A stretch of DNA of 64,000 nt. It comes from Euleptes europaea. Lineage: Eukaryota; Chordata; Lepidosauria; Squamata; Sphaerodactylidae. The notes under the pieces are model-generated. The model did not search any database. It saw only the letters and a program-made list of their open reading frames with translations, and was not told where the DNA came from. Location: the NCBI RefSeq assembly GCF_029931775.1, contig NW_026612052.1:434001-498000 (forward strand). The letters are read 5' to 3'. Shown here piece by piece: positions 42,117 through 53,830 of this stretch. The first letter of the stretch is position 1. Each line of letters opens with the position of its first letter. The position numbers and the translations under genes were made by a program.

Positions 42117-44272
42117 TTCCTGCGTGTTTGATTTTCAGAACTTAGACAAATATATTATTTCGGGTTCTGGTTTATTAAAAAAAAAAGATGGATATGAAGA
42201 TTTGGCTTTTTCAAATAATCAAAAAAATTTGTGTCCCATAAAACTGAACCTGGAAAATAAATGGTGGTAGCCCAGTGTTTAGATCGCCACCCCCTGCTGC
42301 CTCCAAATTTGGAGGCAGCGGGTGGCGGTAATTTGAATGCTGGGCTTCAGGGCAGTGTTTATATCTCCCTCCCCTGCTGCTTCCAAAGTCAGAGGTGGCA
42401 GGCGGAGAATTGAACTCTGGACTCCAGCCCCGTTTTACTTGGCTGACACCTCCAAAGTCCATGCAGAAGGAAGCCCCCAAAGCCACGTATAAGAAACAGA
42501 ATGGCCTTCAATAGCCACTACCCCAGAATCTTACCCATGCGCAACCTGTGGAATATGTGCCCACAGAAAATGCTGCCCCCATCATCCTCTGATGACGCGG
42601 GATCAAAAATGTCCAGCAGCTGTTTCCCAATGTGATCCTATGTGTTAAAGAGGATAACATTATAAATGAATTTCACAACTGGGCAATGAGTAGGGATGCA
42701 AGTTTCACACTGAGGGGGGTGATCTCCGACTCCTGCTCTTGTGGCCCACTGCCGTTCAGCTAGGCAGCAGGAGGAAATGCCAGGGTGGAATGGGGTGGGG
42801 GAAATCAGCATTCCTGGTGCAATTATGTTGCTTTTGGCATGACCCAGAAGTGAGTCATCATGCCAGCTGATGCTCTAGCATTGTCCCAAAACTCTGTGGT
42901 TAAATGCATCATGATATCACATCTATGTCATGTCAAAAGCAACATCATCAGAGAAGAGATGCGAATCACCCCCACCCCCAAATGGCAGTCTACCTATTAC
43001 CCAGGCTTTGCCTGGAAGCTCTAGCAATGAACCCTTTGCCACAATTTTCAACCCCTTTACTTCAACTGAAATGCCCCATCTATGTTACCAGCATGCACAC
43101 CAACAGAGATAAAATTTTGCAAAACAGCAGTCTACATGCGACTGTAACTACCATGTTCTATCAAAATCTTTGTGAGCAGGGTTTACATTGAACACCAATG
43201 TTCCTGTATGTTTTACAATAATAGATTAAAGTATTTTGACATGATCATGCCTATGATCATATCAAGATTCTTGACCATCATTAATGTTCCTTTCTGCATT
43301 GATTATGTGAGAATAATGGGGAGATAATGACACAAATGAACTGAAGGAGATGAAAGCGGCAATCAATTGGGCATGCACAGTGTCCTGGATGATATTCAGA
43401 ATGTTTATTAAGTGGAGCAATGGTAAATTCTAGTGTATCACTTACCTTTTAGAAACAAAATACATACACAATTACACAGTCCATTTATTAGAAGCAAACA
43501 AGATGACACAAAACAGCGTGCAAGCTTTCAAGTTCACCAAAACTCTTCTTCAGGCTGGATGTTGCAAGAATAAATACAAGTGAATCTAAAGGGGCGAGGA
43601 CCTTAAGATGTGTTGATGCCAGCATCCTGTCTGTAATGCTAAGCAAGTCTGGAGGGAGGGCGGGAGTGCTGGGATTTTATACAGTCTAATTTCTACAGTC
43701 TGTGAACAAAATGAAGAAGGAGACAGGCATCTGTCTGGGGGAAGCAATCTGCCTGTTTATGCTACTCCTTATCTGTGCACAGCTATGCAGTACACTATTA
43801 CACACAGCTGTTTGGGAAAGGTCCTTATCAAGCCACAGCCCTGCTACAGAGTGACAGATGAAGAAGGGCAAAAATGGTCTAGTTGAAGATCCACTATTGG
43901 CTCCTCTCCATGCAAGGGTGGGGGGAGCTACTGGTTAAAAAATGGCAGCAATTAAAGGGAGCCAAAAAAGCGGATCCTGGGTAATGCCAAATTTTCCAGC
44001 ATTTTTCGGGCCAGTTTAGCCCCACCACCATTTTCCCCCCATGTGGACTTCAGAAGTGGCAGGCGGTGGAGAACTGAATGCTGAGCTTGGCTGATCCTTG
44101 CATTCAGCTCTGTGCCACATATTTTTCGGGTTTATTAAACCTGGAAATTTCTCATTATTCAAAAAAGCTGAATCCTCATATTCGGCTTTTTTGGGATGTT
44201 TTTTGAAAATGTCCAGGATTAATAAACCTGAATCTGAAAAATACCAGGATTAAAAGTGTGAACAGCCCTAAT
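42117..44272. repeat. Large element with inverted arms, decayed
   Basis: The arm at about 42190-42235 (gatatgaagatttggctttt) is the near-complement of about 44155-44190 (attcaaaaaagctgaatcct). Both ends also carry a hairpin-forming ccaaatttggaggcagcggg / agaagtggcaggcggtgga module. The right end, gaacagcccta, resembles termini of the 28269 and 31142 elements. A Penelope-like fragment (43460-43610) is nested inside. The left end is not resolved. Confidence 0.5.
43460..43610 (-). mobile_element. Penelope-like fragment with hammerhead-like core
   Basis: On the minus strand CTGAAGA (43547-43553), a GAGTT/AACTT hairpin, then GAAA (43526-43529), followed by a gcttgcacgctg tail. Same spacing as in the elements at 5795 and 33493, but a different stem sequence, so a different subfamily. 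Confidence 0.6.
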
Positions 44273-45063
44273 ATCCACTACAGGACAGTATCTTTCTTGC
44301 AAAATCCCCTCATATAGCAGACAATATATATATATGCATGCTCGCTTTTGTGGAAACCGGACTCTGGAATGTCCTGTGATACCTCCTTCCCCTTGAATGG
44401 ATGTTGCCCCCACACTGTAAAAACATGAGACCTGTGAATTGTGTTCAATGTTAACTTTTTATAAATCTCTTCTTGCACTCAGTAAGATTTCACCTAATAA
44501 AAAGGAATGTGGTCCCTTTTAAGCCCCCAATAAGGCTGTGCTGGACATCATGGATTCTGCAGGGACAAAAGCCATGTGGGACACAGGCTGTACTAACAAG
44601 GAAAATTGGGTGAAATTTCATGAAAAAAGCTGACAGTACTGTAGCAAATCTTGTGATTCTATAGGCATAATAGAATACAAGTAGCTAAAACCTCAAAATA
44701 GACAGAGAGAGGAGCGTTCAACATGCTGCCGCCACCATCTTGACCCCCTAGTCAGGAGAAGATAGTTGGATATCCTGGTAACGAAAGAACACTGTTGGAT
44801 CGGCATCACATAATAGAATACATACACTGGAATACTGGAATGATTATACTATTGATTCCACAGGAAAAATGCTTGGTTTAGCACCCCCCCTCAACCTAAG
44901 TATTTAGAATGATTAAATTAAAATATATAGTGCATGATACATGATCATAATAAGTCAGCTCAGCTGTGCCAGTATTTTGAAAATGCTTCATCAGAATCAA
45001 TGTGCTAAAGATAAATGACAACATATAGGTTTTTTAAAAATAAATATTATCACATCCACAAGT
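44273..45063. other. Gene-free spacer
   Basis: AT-rich, with a short TA run (44320-44333) and no recognisable gene. Includes the 3' flank of the next OR. Confidence 0.45.
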
Positions 45064-46008
45064 TTATGGGTTGAGTTTGTAGTGTATAATCCTCCCAATA
45101 ACATTTCTCAAAGCCTCTTTGACCTCCTTGTTTCTTAGGCTGTAGATAAAGGGGTTGACAAGAGGGGGCAGCACTATATACAAGAGAGAGGGGAATTTTG
45201 TCGTCTCTCTCTTTCCTTCAGCCTTCAGCAGCATATATACAATAATTACAGTCCCATAGAAAATGCAAACTACAATCAAGTGAGAGGAACAGGTAGAAAA
45301 GGCCTTTTGCCTCCCCGTATTGGCGGGAATTTTCAAGATGGCGGCAATAATATATACATAGGATGTCAGAGTGAGAAGGAATGGAGAAAGCACGAACACG
45401 GCAGCCACTGCACGACCCAACAGTGTCATCATTTTGATATCACTACAAGAGAGATTTATAATTGGGGTATAGTCACAAAAATAATGATCAATTTCATTAG
45501 GGCCACAATAATTTAATTGTAACATCAGACTAAGTAAGAGCAAAAAGATGGTAAATCCACTCATCCAAGATGCAGCTGCTAACTGGACACAATTTTGAAT
45601 CTTCATCATTGTTGCATAGTGGAGTGGTTTGCAGACTGCCAGATACCTGTCATAAGACATTGCACAAAATAAACAGCATTCTGTCACTATCAAAACACTA
45701 CAGACATACCACTGCATGAGGCAGTGGCTGAAAGACATCACTCTGTTCCCAGTCAGAAGATCCGAGAGCATCCTTGGAAATATATTGGAGGTATAGCAAA
45801 TCTCCAGGAAGGAAATGTTCCCCAGGAAAATGTACATAGGAGTATGCAGGTGCCAATCAAAGAGAATAAGTACGAAGATAAGAATGTTTCCACTCATGGC
45901 CACAATGTAAATCACTAAAAACGTCAGGAAAAGAAGAATCTGAAAGTCAGCCAATTCTCTAAATCCCAGAAGGATGACTTCTGTTATTCTTGTCTCATTT
46001 CCTAACAT
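45064..46008 (-). CDS. Olfactory receptor, class II, MSYDRY group
   Basis: An intact 314-aa receptor starting MLGNETRIT at the ATG at 46008. It has the NET glycosylation site (N4), GN in TM1, TPMYIFLGN (I for the usual F), C96, MSYDRYLAVC at 117-126, GPNEIDHYFCDY, KAFSTCSSHL and PPLVNPFIYSLRNKEV. Clearly diverged from its neighbour at 37945 but of the same group, so the split is old. A GTG just upstream could extend the frame by one codon and is not preferred. Confidence 0.95.
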   Translation of the reverse strand: MLGNETRITEVILLGFRELADFQILLFLTFLVIYIVAMSGNILIFVLILFDWHLHTPMYIFLGNISFLEICYTSNIFPRMLSDLLTGNRVMSFSHCLMQWYVCSVLIVTECCLFCAMSYDRYLAVCKPLHYATMMKIQNCVQLAAASWMSGFTIFLLLLSLMLQLNYCGPNEIDHYFCDYTPIINLSCSDIKMMTLLGRAVAAVFVLSPFLLTLTSYVYIIAAILKIPANTGRQKAFSTCSSHLIVVCIFYGTVIIVYMLLKAEGKRETTKFPSLLYIVLPPLVNPFIYSLRNKEVKEALRNVIGRIIHYKLNP

Positions 46009-46031
46009 CACGATATGCTGACAGTCAACTC

Positions 46032-46055
46032 CTGTTGAAAAAGTGAAAGGAAAAG
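46032..46055 (-). other. 3' splice site upstream of OR start
   Basis: Minus strand tttcactttttcaacag, 23 bases before the ATG, matching the site at 38898. Confidence 0.75.
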
Positions 46056-46592
46056 AAACAAAAACGAGTAATACTTTTGAGAAAGAACCTAAGGCTTCGA
46101 TATAATGATCTCACTTTTCTAAAGGAAGAGCTTTTCTCTGCCAGAAGCCTTTTTGCAGCTGAGGAAACTTCATCCACTCAGTGGTGCAGTAATATAATTT
46201 AGGAACACAAGACTTAATGGTTTTACGAGGGTTACCTGGTGATGATTCCTTCAAATGCAAAGCTGCAACCTCGTCTTGGGTCTTCCTTGCTCATCTTGCT
46301 TCCCCTCCTTCCCAGTATTTCAACCACTGCCTCCACCGGATCAAGACTGTTCATTTACGAGAAGACAGACACTGCATCTAACTTTAACTGTTCCTTTTTC
46401 TCACATGAAGATCTGGCCAATCTAAATTGCTTGTGGCAGAAATAATTTGTCATGTTACAAAGATTCGTTTCAGATAGGTACTGTAATCTGACAACTGGCC
46501 CCCTTTTCCCATTTGTGGGGCTGAAGCGACGCACACTGAGTGGTCCTGATTGATTTCATTGTTTGTTTTTACCCCTTATATCTATTGTGGCA

Positions 46593-47235
46593 TTGTGTGT
46601 GTGTGTTAAGTGCCGTCAAGTCGCTTCCGACTCATGGCGACCCTATGAATGAAAGTCCTCCAAAATGTCCTATCTTTGACAGCCTTGCTCAGATCTTGCA
46701 AATTGAAGGCTGTGGCTTCCTTTATTGAGTCAGTCCATCTCTTGTTGGGCCTTCCTCTTTTCCTGCTGCCCTCAACTTTCCTAGCATGACTGTCTTTTCC
46801 AGTGACTTTTGTCGTCTCATGACGTGACCAAAATACGACAGCCTCAGTTTAGTCATTTTAGCTTCTAGGGTCAGTTCAGGCTTGATTTGATCTATAACCC
46901 ACTGATTTTTTTTTTTTTTGGCAGTCCACGGAATCCGTAACACTCTCCTCCAACACCACATTTCAAAGGAATCTATTTTCTTCCTATCAGCTTTCTTCAC
47001 TCTCCAGCTTTCACACCCATACATAATAATAGGGAATACAATGGCATGAATTAATCTAGTCTTGGTGGCCAGTGACACATCCTTACACTTCAAAATCTTT
47101 TCTAGCTCCTTCATGGCTGCCCTTCCCAGTCTCAATCTCCTTCTGATTTCTTGGCTGCAGTCTCCCTTTTGGTTGATGGTGGAGCCAAGGAATAGAAAGT
47201 CTTGAACAATTTCAATTTCCTCATTGTCAACCTTA
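46593..47235 (-). mobile_element. BovB (RTE) LINE, C-terminal ORF and 3' end
   Basis: The longest BovB piece here. Minus-strand codons at 46722-47135 keep a 137-codon open frame of the reverse transcriptase C-terminus, with IMYGCESW, WRRVLRIPW and LRLSYFGHVMRR, followed by the 3' tail and terminal GT repeat. The A-run inside (KKKK) is a local expansion. 5'-truncated and not autonomous. An open frame of this length suggests a fairly recent insertion. Confidence 0.9.
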
Positions 47236-47914
47236 CAGTTGTGTAGCGTTACTGCTCTTAAAATCCAGAAATGTGTAAATGCTTATTCTACCTCATCAAT
47301 GGGAATTGTTTCTACAGTTATGGTTTCAGGCATAACCAGTCTATAACGCGCGCCTAATTTGCCACACCTTCAGAATATAGAACACTGAAATCATAAACTG
47401 GAATCCTAAGTAACCATAAACTATTAAGAAGAGCGAAGAGAGGACCTTCCTAGTTCAAGCTAAGTAATTTGTCTGAAACTAAGACATCCAGTTTAGCCAA
47501 TTCCAAATGGAAAACTTGGAATGTAGTGGGTTAGATCCTACCAACTGTTTTGCTCATGAAAAAGAGAGGTTTTGTTCCATCCCCATCCCGTTTAACCATG
47601 AAAAACATTTTACTGCTGATTAGGGGACCTAAAGACATAACTGGACAATGGATCAGGAGTAAAATTGGGCAAGGCTCAGCAAACAGTCTGCCAGGATCCA
47701 GTCCAATACCATTTGGAAATACTTTTCTTCCCTGTGTCAGCAATACTGATATGTAATTTGCCAGTTCTAAAATGCAGGTTCCTTTTCTGTTCTTCACTCC
47801 AAATGTCTTGATGCAGAAGTGATATAAGTTGTTGAAGCAAACTGCTAGTGGAAATATACATTATTCTGTCCCATAAATCACTTTAATAATCCCCATGACA
47901 AAGGTAACCAGGGG
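47236..47914. other. Gene-free spacer
   Basis: Contains a copy of the gggttagatcctaccaac repeat near 47530 (minus-strand relative of the ggatccagcc family). No gene. Confidence 0.4.
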
Positions 47915-48110
47915 ATGATTGTGGTGCAGTTGTTCGGGTGACAAAGCGGAGCTTGGAAAGATGAGGTTCAAATCCCCACTCAGCCGCAAAGCTCCTTGAG
48001 TTAAGTGGGGCTAGTCAAACTGAGCTTGTTGTGAGGGGTGGAATTGCCTGATCCAAGCAGCTGGCTTCATGGCTAAGCCGAGGTTTCATCTCAGGTCTCC
48101 CAGCACAAGT
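47915..48110 (+). mobile_element. tRNA-derived SINE, second type
   Basis: Head gggatgattgtggtgcagtt, with gaggttcaaatccccactca as B-box-like string and agttaagtggggctagtcaa downstream. Distinct from the gtggttaagag family. Confidence 0.65.
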
Positions 48111-49726
48111 CCAGCACAAATGACTAGACTATACATTATTTCTAATATTAATGGACTGAAATCACAGGCTTTCTCGCTGACCTTTGTGCGATGCAAGCTA
48201 GACACAGCTTCCATAGCATGTTTTATACAGTATGTTTTATTGAGTCTTTTCTAGCTGTATTTAAGTTAAACAATGCACAGCATTTTTTAATTCTTCCCCA
48301 ATTAACAGAATGGTAAATTTATAAATAGTTCTAAACATTGAACAATATTAATATAATTATTGTCCTCAAAGGAATATTTGACTATGGCAACAAAAATATA
48401 AATCAACATATCAGTTTTATTTTAAAATGTTATACGGAGCCGACTGCTCATTCTCCAGGGAAATAATATTTATTTGAAAACAGTTAGCCATCTGCCACTG
48501 ATGTCAAATTAAGAGACTCTTGGATTTTTACAAACACCAATGGGAAATAATGATCTCCCAATCATTCTGAAAGCTTTAAGCCTTCTGAATTTGTCAAGAT
48601 TCACTGTCCAGGATAGAATACAAATCTTAAACCACAATGGAGGCAGGCCCAGGGCATAGCTTTAAGGTGACTGTACAGGTTGCCATCTTGCCCCCATCAA
48701 ACCATTCTGAGACTGGAGGGATGTCCAAATGCCCATACAGTCCAGGATGAAGATATGACACATTGAATAGGGATTTAAGAAATGCTTTATTTGTATGACA
48801 GAAATGGCCATACTGTTTAGTACATCATGCCTTTTTAATTGCAGGTTATCATCTACCTGGTGTCCTCTGCTGTATATCTGCAAACCATGGTTAATGGTTA
48901 AAGCTCCACCCAGCCTTTCCACTACACATTTTTTTTTATCGTTGAGGGTGTAGAAGCAGTAAAAAGAGGTGCAAAGAACCATTGACTATACTGTGCAGCC
49001 ACTAGGCTTCAATTGATGCTGCCTAACATTAATCCCCATCCTCAGTGTTTTGACCATACAACTTATGCCTTGGTTAGGTGAGCTCCATTCTTCCTAAAAT
49101 GGCTTGGCTGCTCATTGCAGCCCAGTTTCCTGGTAAAACCTATTAAGTTGATTGGGACTGGCAGGCTGAGAATTCAATCTCCATTCAGCTATGAAATGAA
49201 TGATTTTGGCCAGTCACCCTCTCGCAGACTAACCTAGGATTCTTGTGAAGGTTAAGTGGAAGTAGGAAGAACTAAGTATATTACTCTGTGATATTAGTCA
49301 GCTGAAGGGCAGGATAGACAATGAGATGGTAGTTTGAGGGGATTGCTCATCTCTGCGGCTCAAAATTATCCAACCTCAATCTCACAACAAGCCCTCAGAG
49401 ATAGAGATGGATCTGCTCACCTCCCCTTGTAGTCCATCAGAAAGACACCTGCTCCATTAAAATGATTTACTTTCACCTATACTTGTTGTACTAGCTGTCT
49501 TTTACACTTGTTCCATGTGGAAAAGATCTTTCTTGTGCTGATATGTACTGTAGGTGACCTACTCAACAGGATTAACATTCCAAATGAGATTTCATTAATA
49601 CTTTGCAGAAAGAGGTCAACGACGTCTGGGTAAAAACTACAGCCGTATTTCAAAGAACCACAAAGCTTTCATGCAGAGACTAACTTCTCATGGCAATTGT
49701 CTGCCTTTGTTTTAAGGGGCATCCCT
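48111..49726. other. Gene-free spacer
   Basis: AT-rich DNA with a decayed SINE-like tail at about 49165-49320 (ttggccagtcaccctctcg). No frame of interest. Confidence 0.45.
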
Positions 49727-50030
49727 TGTTAGAAGAAGAAGAGTTGGTTTTTATACCCTGCTTTTTCTCTACCTTTAAGAAGTCTCAAAGCAGCTTACAA
49801 CCTCCTCCCCCCCCCCACAACAGGCACCTTGTGAGGCAGGTGGGGCTGAGAGAGTTCTGAGAGAACTGTGACTAGCCCACTGTCACCAGCAGCCTTCAAC
49901 ATGGAGGAGTGGGGAAACAAACATGGTTCACCAGATCAGAGTCCACCACTCATGTGGAAGAGTGGAAGAATGGGGAATAAAACCCAATTCTCCAGAATTG
50001 TCGCTCTTAACCACTACACCATCAGGTTTG
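49727..50030 (-). mobile_element. tRNA-derived SINE (gtggttaagag family)
   Basis: Minus-strand copy, from the agaagaagagttggttttta tail to ccactacacc near its head. A C-run near 49809 is an expansion. Confidence 0.85.
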
Positions 50031-50905
50031 GGCAACCATTTTGGCCCCAGTGACTCCAAAATGCAGCATTTACTTGTTGGTGTGCCAGCAAACAAAATGG
50101 AGAAAGGCTGAGATTATACTTGTCCAAACACTCTCAGAGTAAGCAAGCAGTTCCACCAGCATCTCAGCAATTTGCCTTGGATTTAGCTAGTGGCTGTGAG
50201 GGTCTGTGCGAGGCAATGATAGCTTTCAGTCATACCTGTTGCCTTCTGCTGAACTGTTGGCCCCGGCAATGCTGACTGTGCATTGCTTGCTTGGGCAGAG
50301 GTCTGGTGTGCCATTGTTGGCACCCATGCAGGGTGGTGGTGGTCCCCTACCCCTGTTATGGTCCCTGAATTGCTTGATCCTTTTCATCAAGAAGAAACTA
50401 AGAAGTATTAAGCAAGCCAGTTTGAGGTGTCATAACATTACCTTTGGGGAGGAATTCATGCAATGCTGAGAAAATGCTCAACCCATTTCTTCTCACCTGA
50501 TCTCCTTCAGTATTATTGGTTTCCTCCAAACAATGCCTCATATGTGCCTACAATGCTGTTCAAGTTTTGACAGTCTGTGTAACAGGTTTTATAGATTGTA
50601 TTTCATTAAGATAACCATGCCCAGCATTGTCATAAAGCTAAAGAGACCAACAGTATTTCTAATTTCCCCCTTATTAATGGATGCAACGTTAGGAATAGAT
50701 TGGGGAAATCATACACGATTAACAGAACAACTACCCTATAGGGAAGATAAAAGTATGTGTGCTAAAATATGAGTCCGTTGGGACAGTTTATTTTTTTAAA
50801 AGCTCAAGACAGAACTCTTTAGCCAACAGGGAAATAATATCTTAAAAAAAAAAAATTTTTCACTCCACCTCCTCCAACTTCCCTCTATACTATGTGCCCT
50901 GTCCC
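50031..50905. other. Gene-free spacer
   Basis: No recognisable element or gene; short poly(A) at 50845-50855. Confidence 0.4.
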
Positions 50906-51110
50906 TAGGGTTGCTATCTTCCAGATGGTGGCTGGAGATCTCCCGCTATTACAACTTATCTCCAGGAAACAGAGATCAGTTCACCTGGAGAAAATGGCCG
51001 CTTTGGAAGGTGGACTATATGGCATTATATCCCATTGAAATCCCTCCCCAAACCCTGCCTTCCTCGGGCTCCATCCCCCAAATCTCCAGGTATTTCCCAC
51101 CTTGTTTGGT
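50906..51110 (+). mobile_element. Non-autonomous hAT element
   Basis: tagggttgctatcttccag start, standard middle (gttcacctggagaaaatggc) and a decayed right end near ggtgaccaaacc. Confidence 0.75.
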
Positions 51111-51129
51111 GACCAAACCATATATATAA

Positions 51130-51540
51130 GTGATACCTGCTGCAAACCTTAGCTTCCACTGCAAATAGCATGCGGTACAAGGTTTCTCAAGATAGCATTG
51201 GCCAGGATGTTCTGATTCTCTTCATGTTTGTGATTGCAAGTCCCACCATCATCCTGAAGCTGGTGGCCAAGGTCGAGACTCCTGGCTTTATTTTCTGAAG
51301 AGTTTTGTTTGCCACAGACAGAACATCTTCGCTTCTATTGCACATAGCACAGGAGTTGGTGCCTGGCAATCATCCAGGCCAGCATCGTACACTTTCCTCT
51401 GTTTTTGAAACTGCAACATCCACTATCATTCTAAAGTAGGTGGCCAATTTTGAACCCCCCATTTTGTTTTCTAATGAGTTATGCCTGCCACAGGCTGATG
51501 GATGGACAGACAGTTGGACACATCATTTTATTATTATAGA
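51130..51540 (-). repeat. Degenerate ~170-bp array at left edge of the OR tandem array
   Basis: Minus-strand relative of the arrays at 20.5 and 26.3 kb, with cccaccatcatcctgaagctggtggcc at 51241 and a second, more decayed unit near 51415, ending in a ttttattattatagatt tail. It lies exactly where the young OR tandem units begin. Confidence 0.75.
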
Positions 51541-51544
51541 TTAG

Positions 51545-51660
51545 AAACATAGAAACAAAGAAACCAAGAGTTGGAAGGGACCTCCAAGATCATCTAGTCC
51601 AACCTTCTGCACAACACAGGAAATTCATAACTACTTCCCCCTAAACCCCCACTCTTATAA
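51545..51660 (-). mobile_element. CR1-like LINE 3' end
   Basis: Reads gaaacatagaaac, gagttggaagggacctccaa and catctagtccaacc, the inverse of CR1 3' tails. In units 2 and 3 its first half is replaced by a SINE (57001 and 63709). Confidence 0.75.
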
Positions 51661-52191
51661 TTCTCAAGAGATAATAGTCTGAAGACAGAGTGTGTGTTTC
51701 ATCTGTTTTATATGATACTTTAATAGATGAATCATTCTCATTCTGAAAACAACCTAGTAGCAAAGAGACAGATTTGAACAAAATCACTGTTGAATACATT
51801 AATCCAATACATAAAATTCGTACTTTAAAAATATATTTCCCCCAGGTAAAAATGCAGAGGAAAATGATCATCCCCATGGCATCTCAGTTTTGTTACAGTT
51901 TTGTTACACATTCACTTTGGCCCTGTTCACAAGTTACAATGAACGCACCTACAACCCGTGTACACAGGACACTTGAGTGTTCTTTGTGCGTTGAGTAATT
52001 CTCATAGTACAATCATTGCAGGTACAGCTGAACATGCGACAGAAACCCCACATTTATCCAGGTACTTGTCCCTTGTTTCATTTGTACAGTAAATGCACAT
52101 CGGCTCTTTCTTATAAACAGATGTATGCATGTACAGTCAGGATAAAGATACATTCACTATCACACAGGAACAGGGTTTATGTTACCTAGTT

Positions 52192-53136
52192 TCACCTGAC
52201 TTGCTTTGTAGAGAAGAACCTTCCAAAATTATTTCTCAGTGCATCCTTTACCTCTTTGTTTCTCAGGCTGTATATGAAAGGGTTAAGCAAAGGGGGCAGC
52301 ACAGTGTAGAGGAGAGAGGAAAACTTCCCCAGGTCTCTCTTTATTGCTTGCTCTGGTACCATATATGCAGTCATCAGAGACCCATAGAAAATTGACACCA
52401 CAACCAAGTGAGAAGAGCAAGTGGAAAAGGCCTTTCTCCGCCCTGCGGAGGAAGGGATTTTCAAGATGGCCGCTATAATATACACATAGGAGGTCAAGGT
52501 CAGAAGAAAAGGAGGGAGTGTAAAAATGGCTGCCACGACAACACTCAACCTTTGTATCAAACTGGTATCACTGCAGGACAGTTTTAGGAGTGGGAAATAC
52601 TCACAAAAATAATGGTCCATTTTGTTGGGGCCACAAAACGTTAACTGCAACATCAGAATGAGCAATATAAAAACAATGAAAAAGCCATTAATCCAAGATG
52701 CAGCTGCTAACTGGATACAAGTCTGGGTCTTCATGGCTGTTGCATAATGGAGCGGTTTACAGATTGCTAGATACCTGTCATAAGACATCACGCACAGCAA
52801 ACAGCATTCAGTCGCTTCCAAGGAACCGAAGATATACCACTGGGTGAGGCAGCTACTGAAGGAGATCATTCTGTTCCCAGTCAAGAGAGCCAAAAGCATC
52901 CTTGGAAACAGATTGGACGAGAAACAAGCCTCTAAGAAGGAGAGGTTCCCCAAGAAGAAGTACATGGGAGTGTCAAGGTGCCGATCCAAGACAACAAGTG
53001 CGAAGATGAGAACGTTTCCTGTTACAGTTGCCATATAAATGACTAGAAACACCAGGAAGAGAAGAATCTGAAATCTACAAAGGTCTCCAAATCCCAGGAG
53101 GAGGAATTCTGTAATCATCGTCTGGTTTTCAACCAT
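52192..53136 (-). CDS. Olfactory receptor, class II, MSYDRY group (tandem copy 1)
   Basis: An intact 314-aa receptor, start MVENQTMITEF at a single ATG. NQT glycosylation site at 4, GN at 40-41, PMYFFLGNLS at 57-66, C96, MSYDRYLAICKP at 117-128, GPNKMDHYFCEY, KAFSTCSSHLVVV, LNPFIYSLRNKEVKDAL. About 22 residues differ from the copy at 57617, spread over TM3, the outer loops and TM5. The AG expected at the upstream splice site has been lost (53162-53163), so its 5' UTR processing may differ from that of the genes at 37945 and 45064. Coding sequence shows no damage. Confidence 0.96.
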   Translation of the reverse strand: MVENQTMITEFLLLGFGDLCRFQILLFLVFLVIYMATVTGNVLIFALVVLDRHLDTPMYFFLGNLSFLEACFSSNLFPRMLLALLTGNRMISFSSCLTQWYIFGSLEATECCLLCVMSYDRYLAICKPLHYATAMKTQTCIQLAAASWINGFFIVFILLILMLQLTFCGPNKMDHYFCEYFPLLKLSCSDTSLIQRLSVVVAAIFTLPPFLLTLTSYVYIIAAILKIPSSAGRRKAFSTCSSHLVVVSIFYGSLMTAYMVPEQAIKRDLGKFSSLLYTVLPPLLNPFIYSLRNKEVKDALRNNFGRFFSTKQVR

Positions 53137-53161
53137 GATATCAATGATACAAAATCAAGTC

Positions 53162-53180
53162 GGGTTGAAAAGAAAAATAC
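53162..53180 (-). other. Lost 3' splice site upstream of OR
   Basis: Where the genes at 37945 and 45064 have ttcaacag, this copy reads ttcaacccg on the minus strand. The pyrimidine tract remains. No other AG lies between here and the ATG. Confidence 0.65.
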
Positions 53181-53678
53181 AATAATGAAAGTTATTGCAA
53201 GAGTGACATTTGCTTCCTTGTGGTGGCCTGGTCAATGTGTGATGCTGATGATGAAGAGAATTTGGCTGACATAAGCACTGGTTACAGGCAACTTCAATAA
53301 TTGGATTTCCCAGCCACATTCTTCAATTCTTGTGCCATAGACATAAAACCTACAATGTGCTGGTATGGAGGGGATGAAGCCAGAAGTCCTCTTTATTGGT
53401 CTCTTCAGATTTCTGTGTCAGGTATAATGCAATTATATTTGTGTAGTTTAATCTTTGGGTTACATGATGTTACCTAAAATGAAGAGAGGTACAGGACATG
53501 ATGTATTTATTAAATTTCGTTTTATCCCAGCCTTTCTCCAAAAAATTCAAGGAAACACACATGGATCTCTTACTCTCATTAAGACCATGTTATAAGGTTA
53601 GGCTACGAGAACTTGCAATGGCTGCTTCAAGGATACCAGTGAGCTCCATGGCCATATCAGGATTTGAAGGTGGGTCTA

Positions 53679-53830
53679 AGGTGGCCAACTCCAACTTAGG
53701 AAATCCCTGGAGATTTGGGGGTGGAATCTAGTGAGGACAGGGTTTGGAGAGAGGAGGGACCTCAGCAGGGTATAATGCCATAGAATCCATCCTCAAAAGC
53801 AGCCATCTTTTTCCAGGGGAACTGATCAGC
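53679..53830 (-). mobile_element. hAT element, truncated (unit 1)
   Basis: ggtggccaactccaacttag to aggggaactgatcagc; duplicated at 59109-59257, so older than the tandem duplication. Confidence 0.7.
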
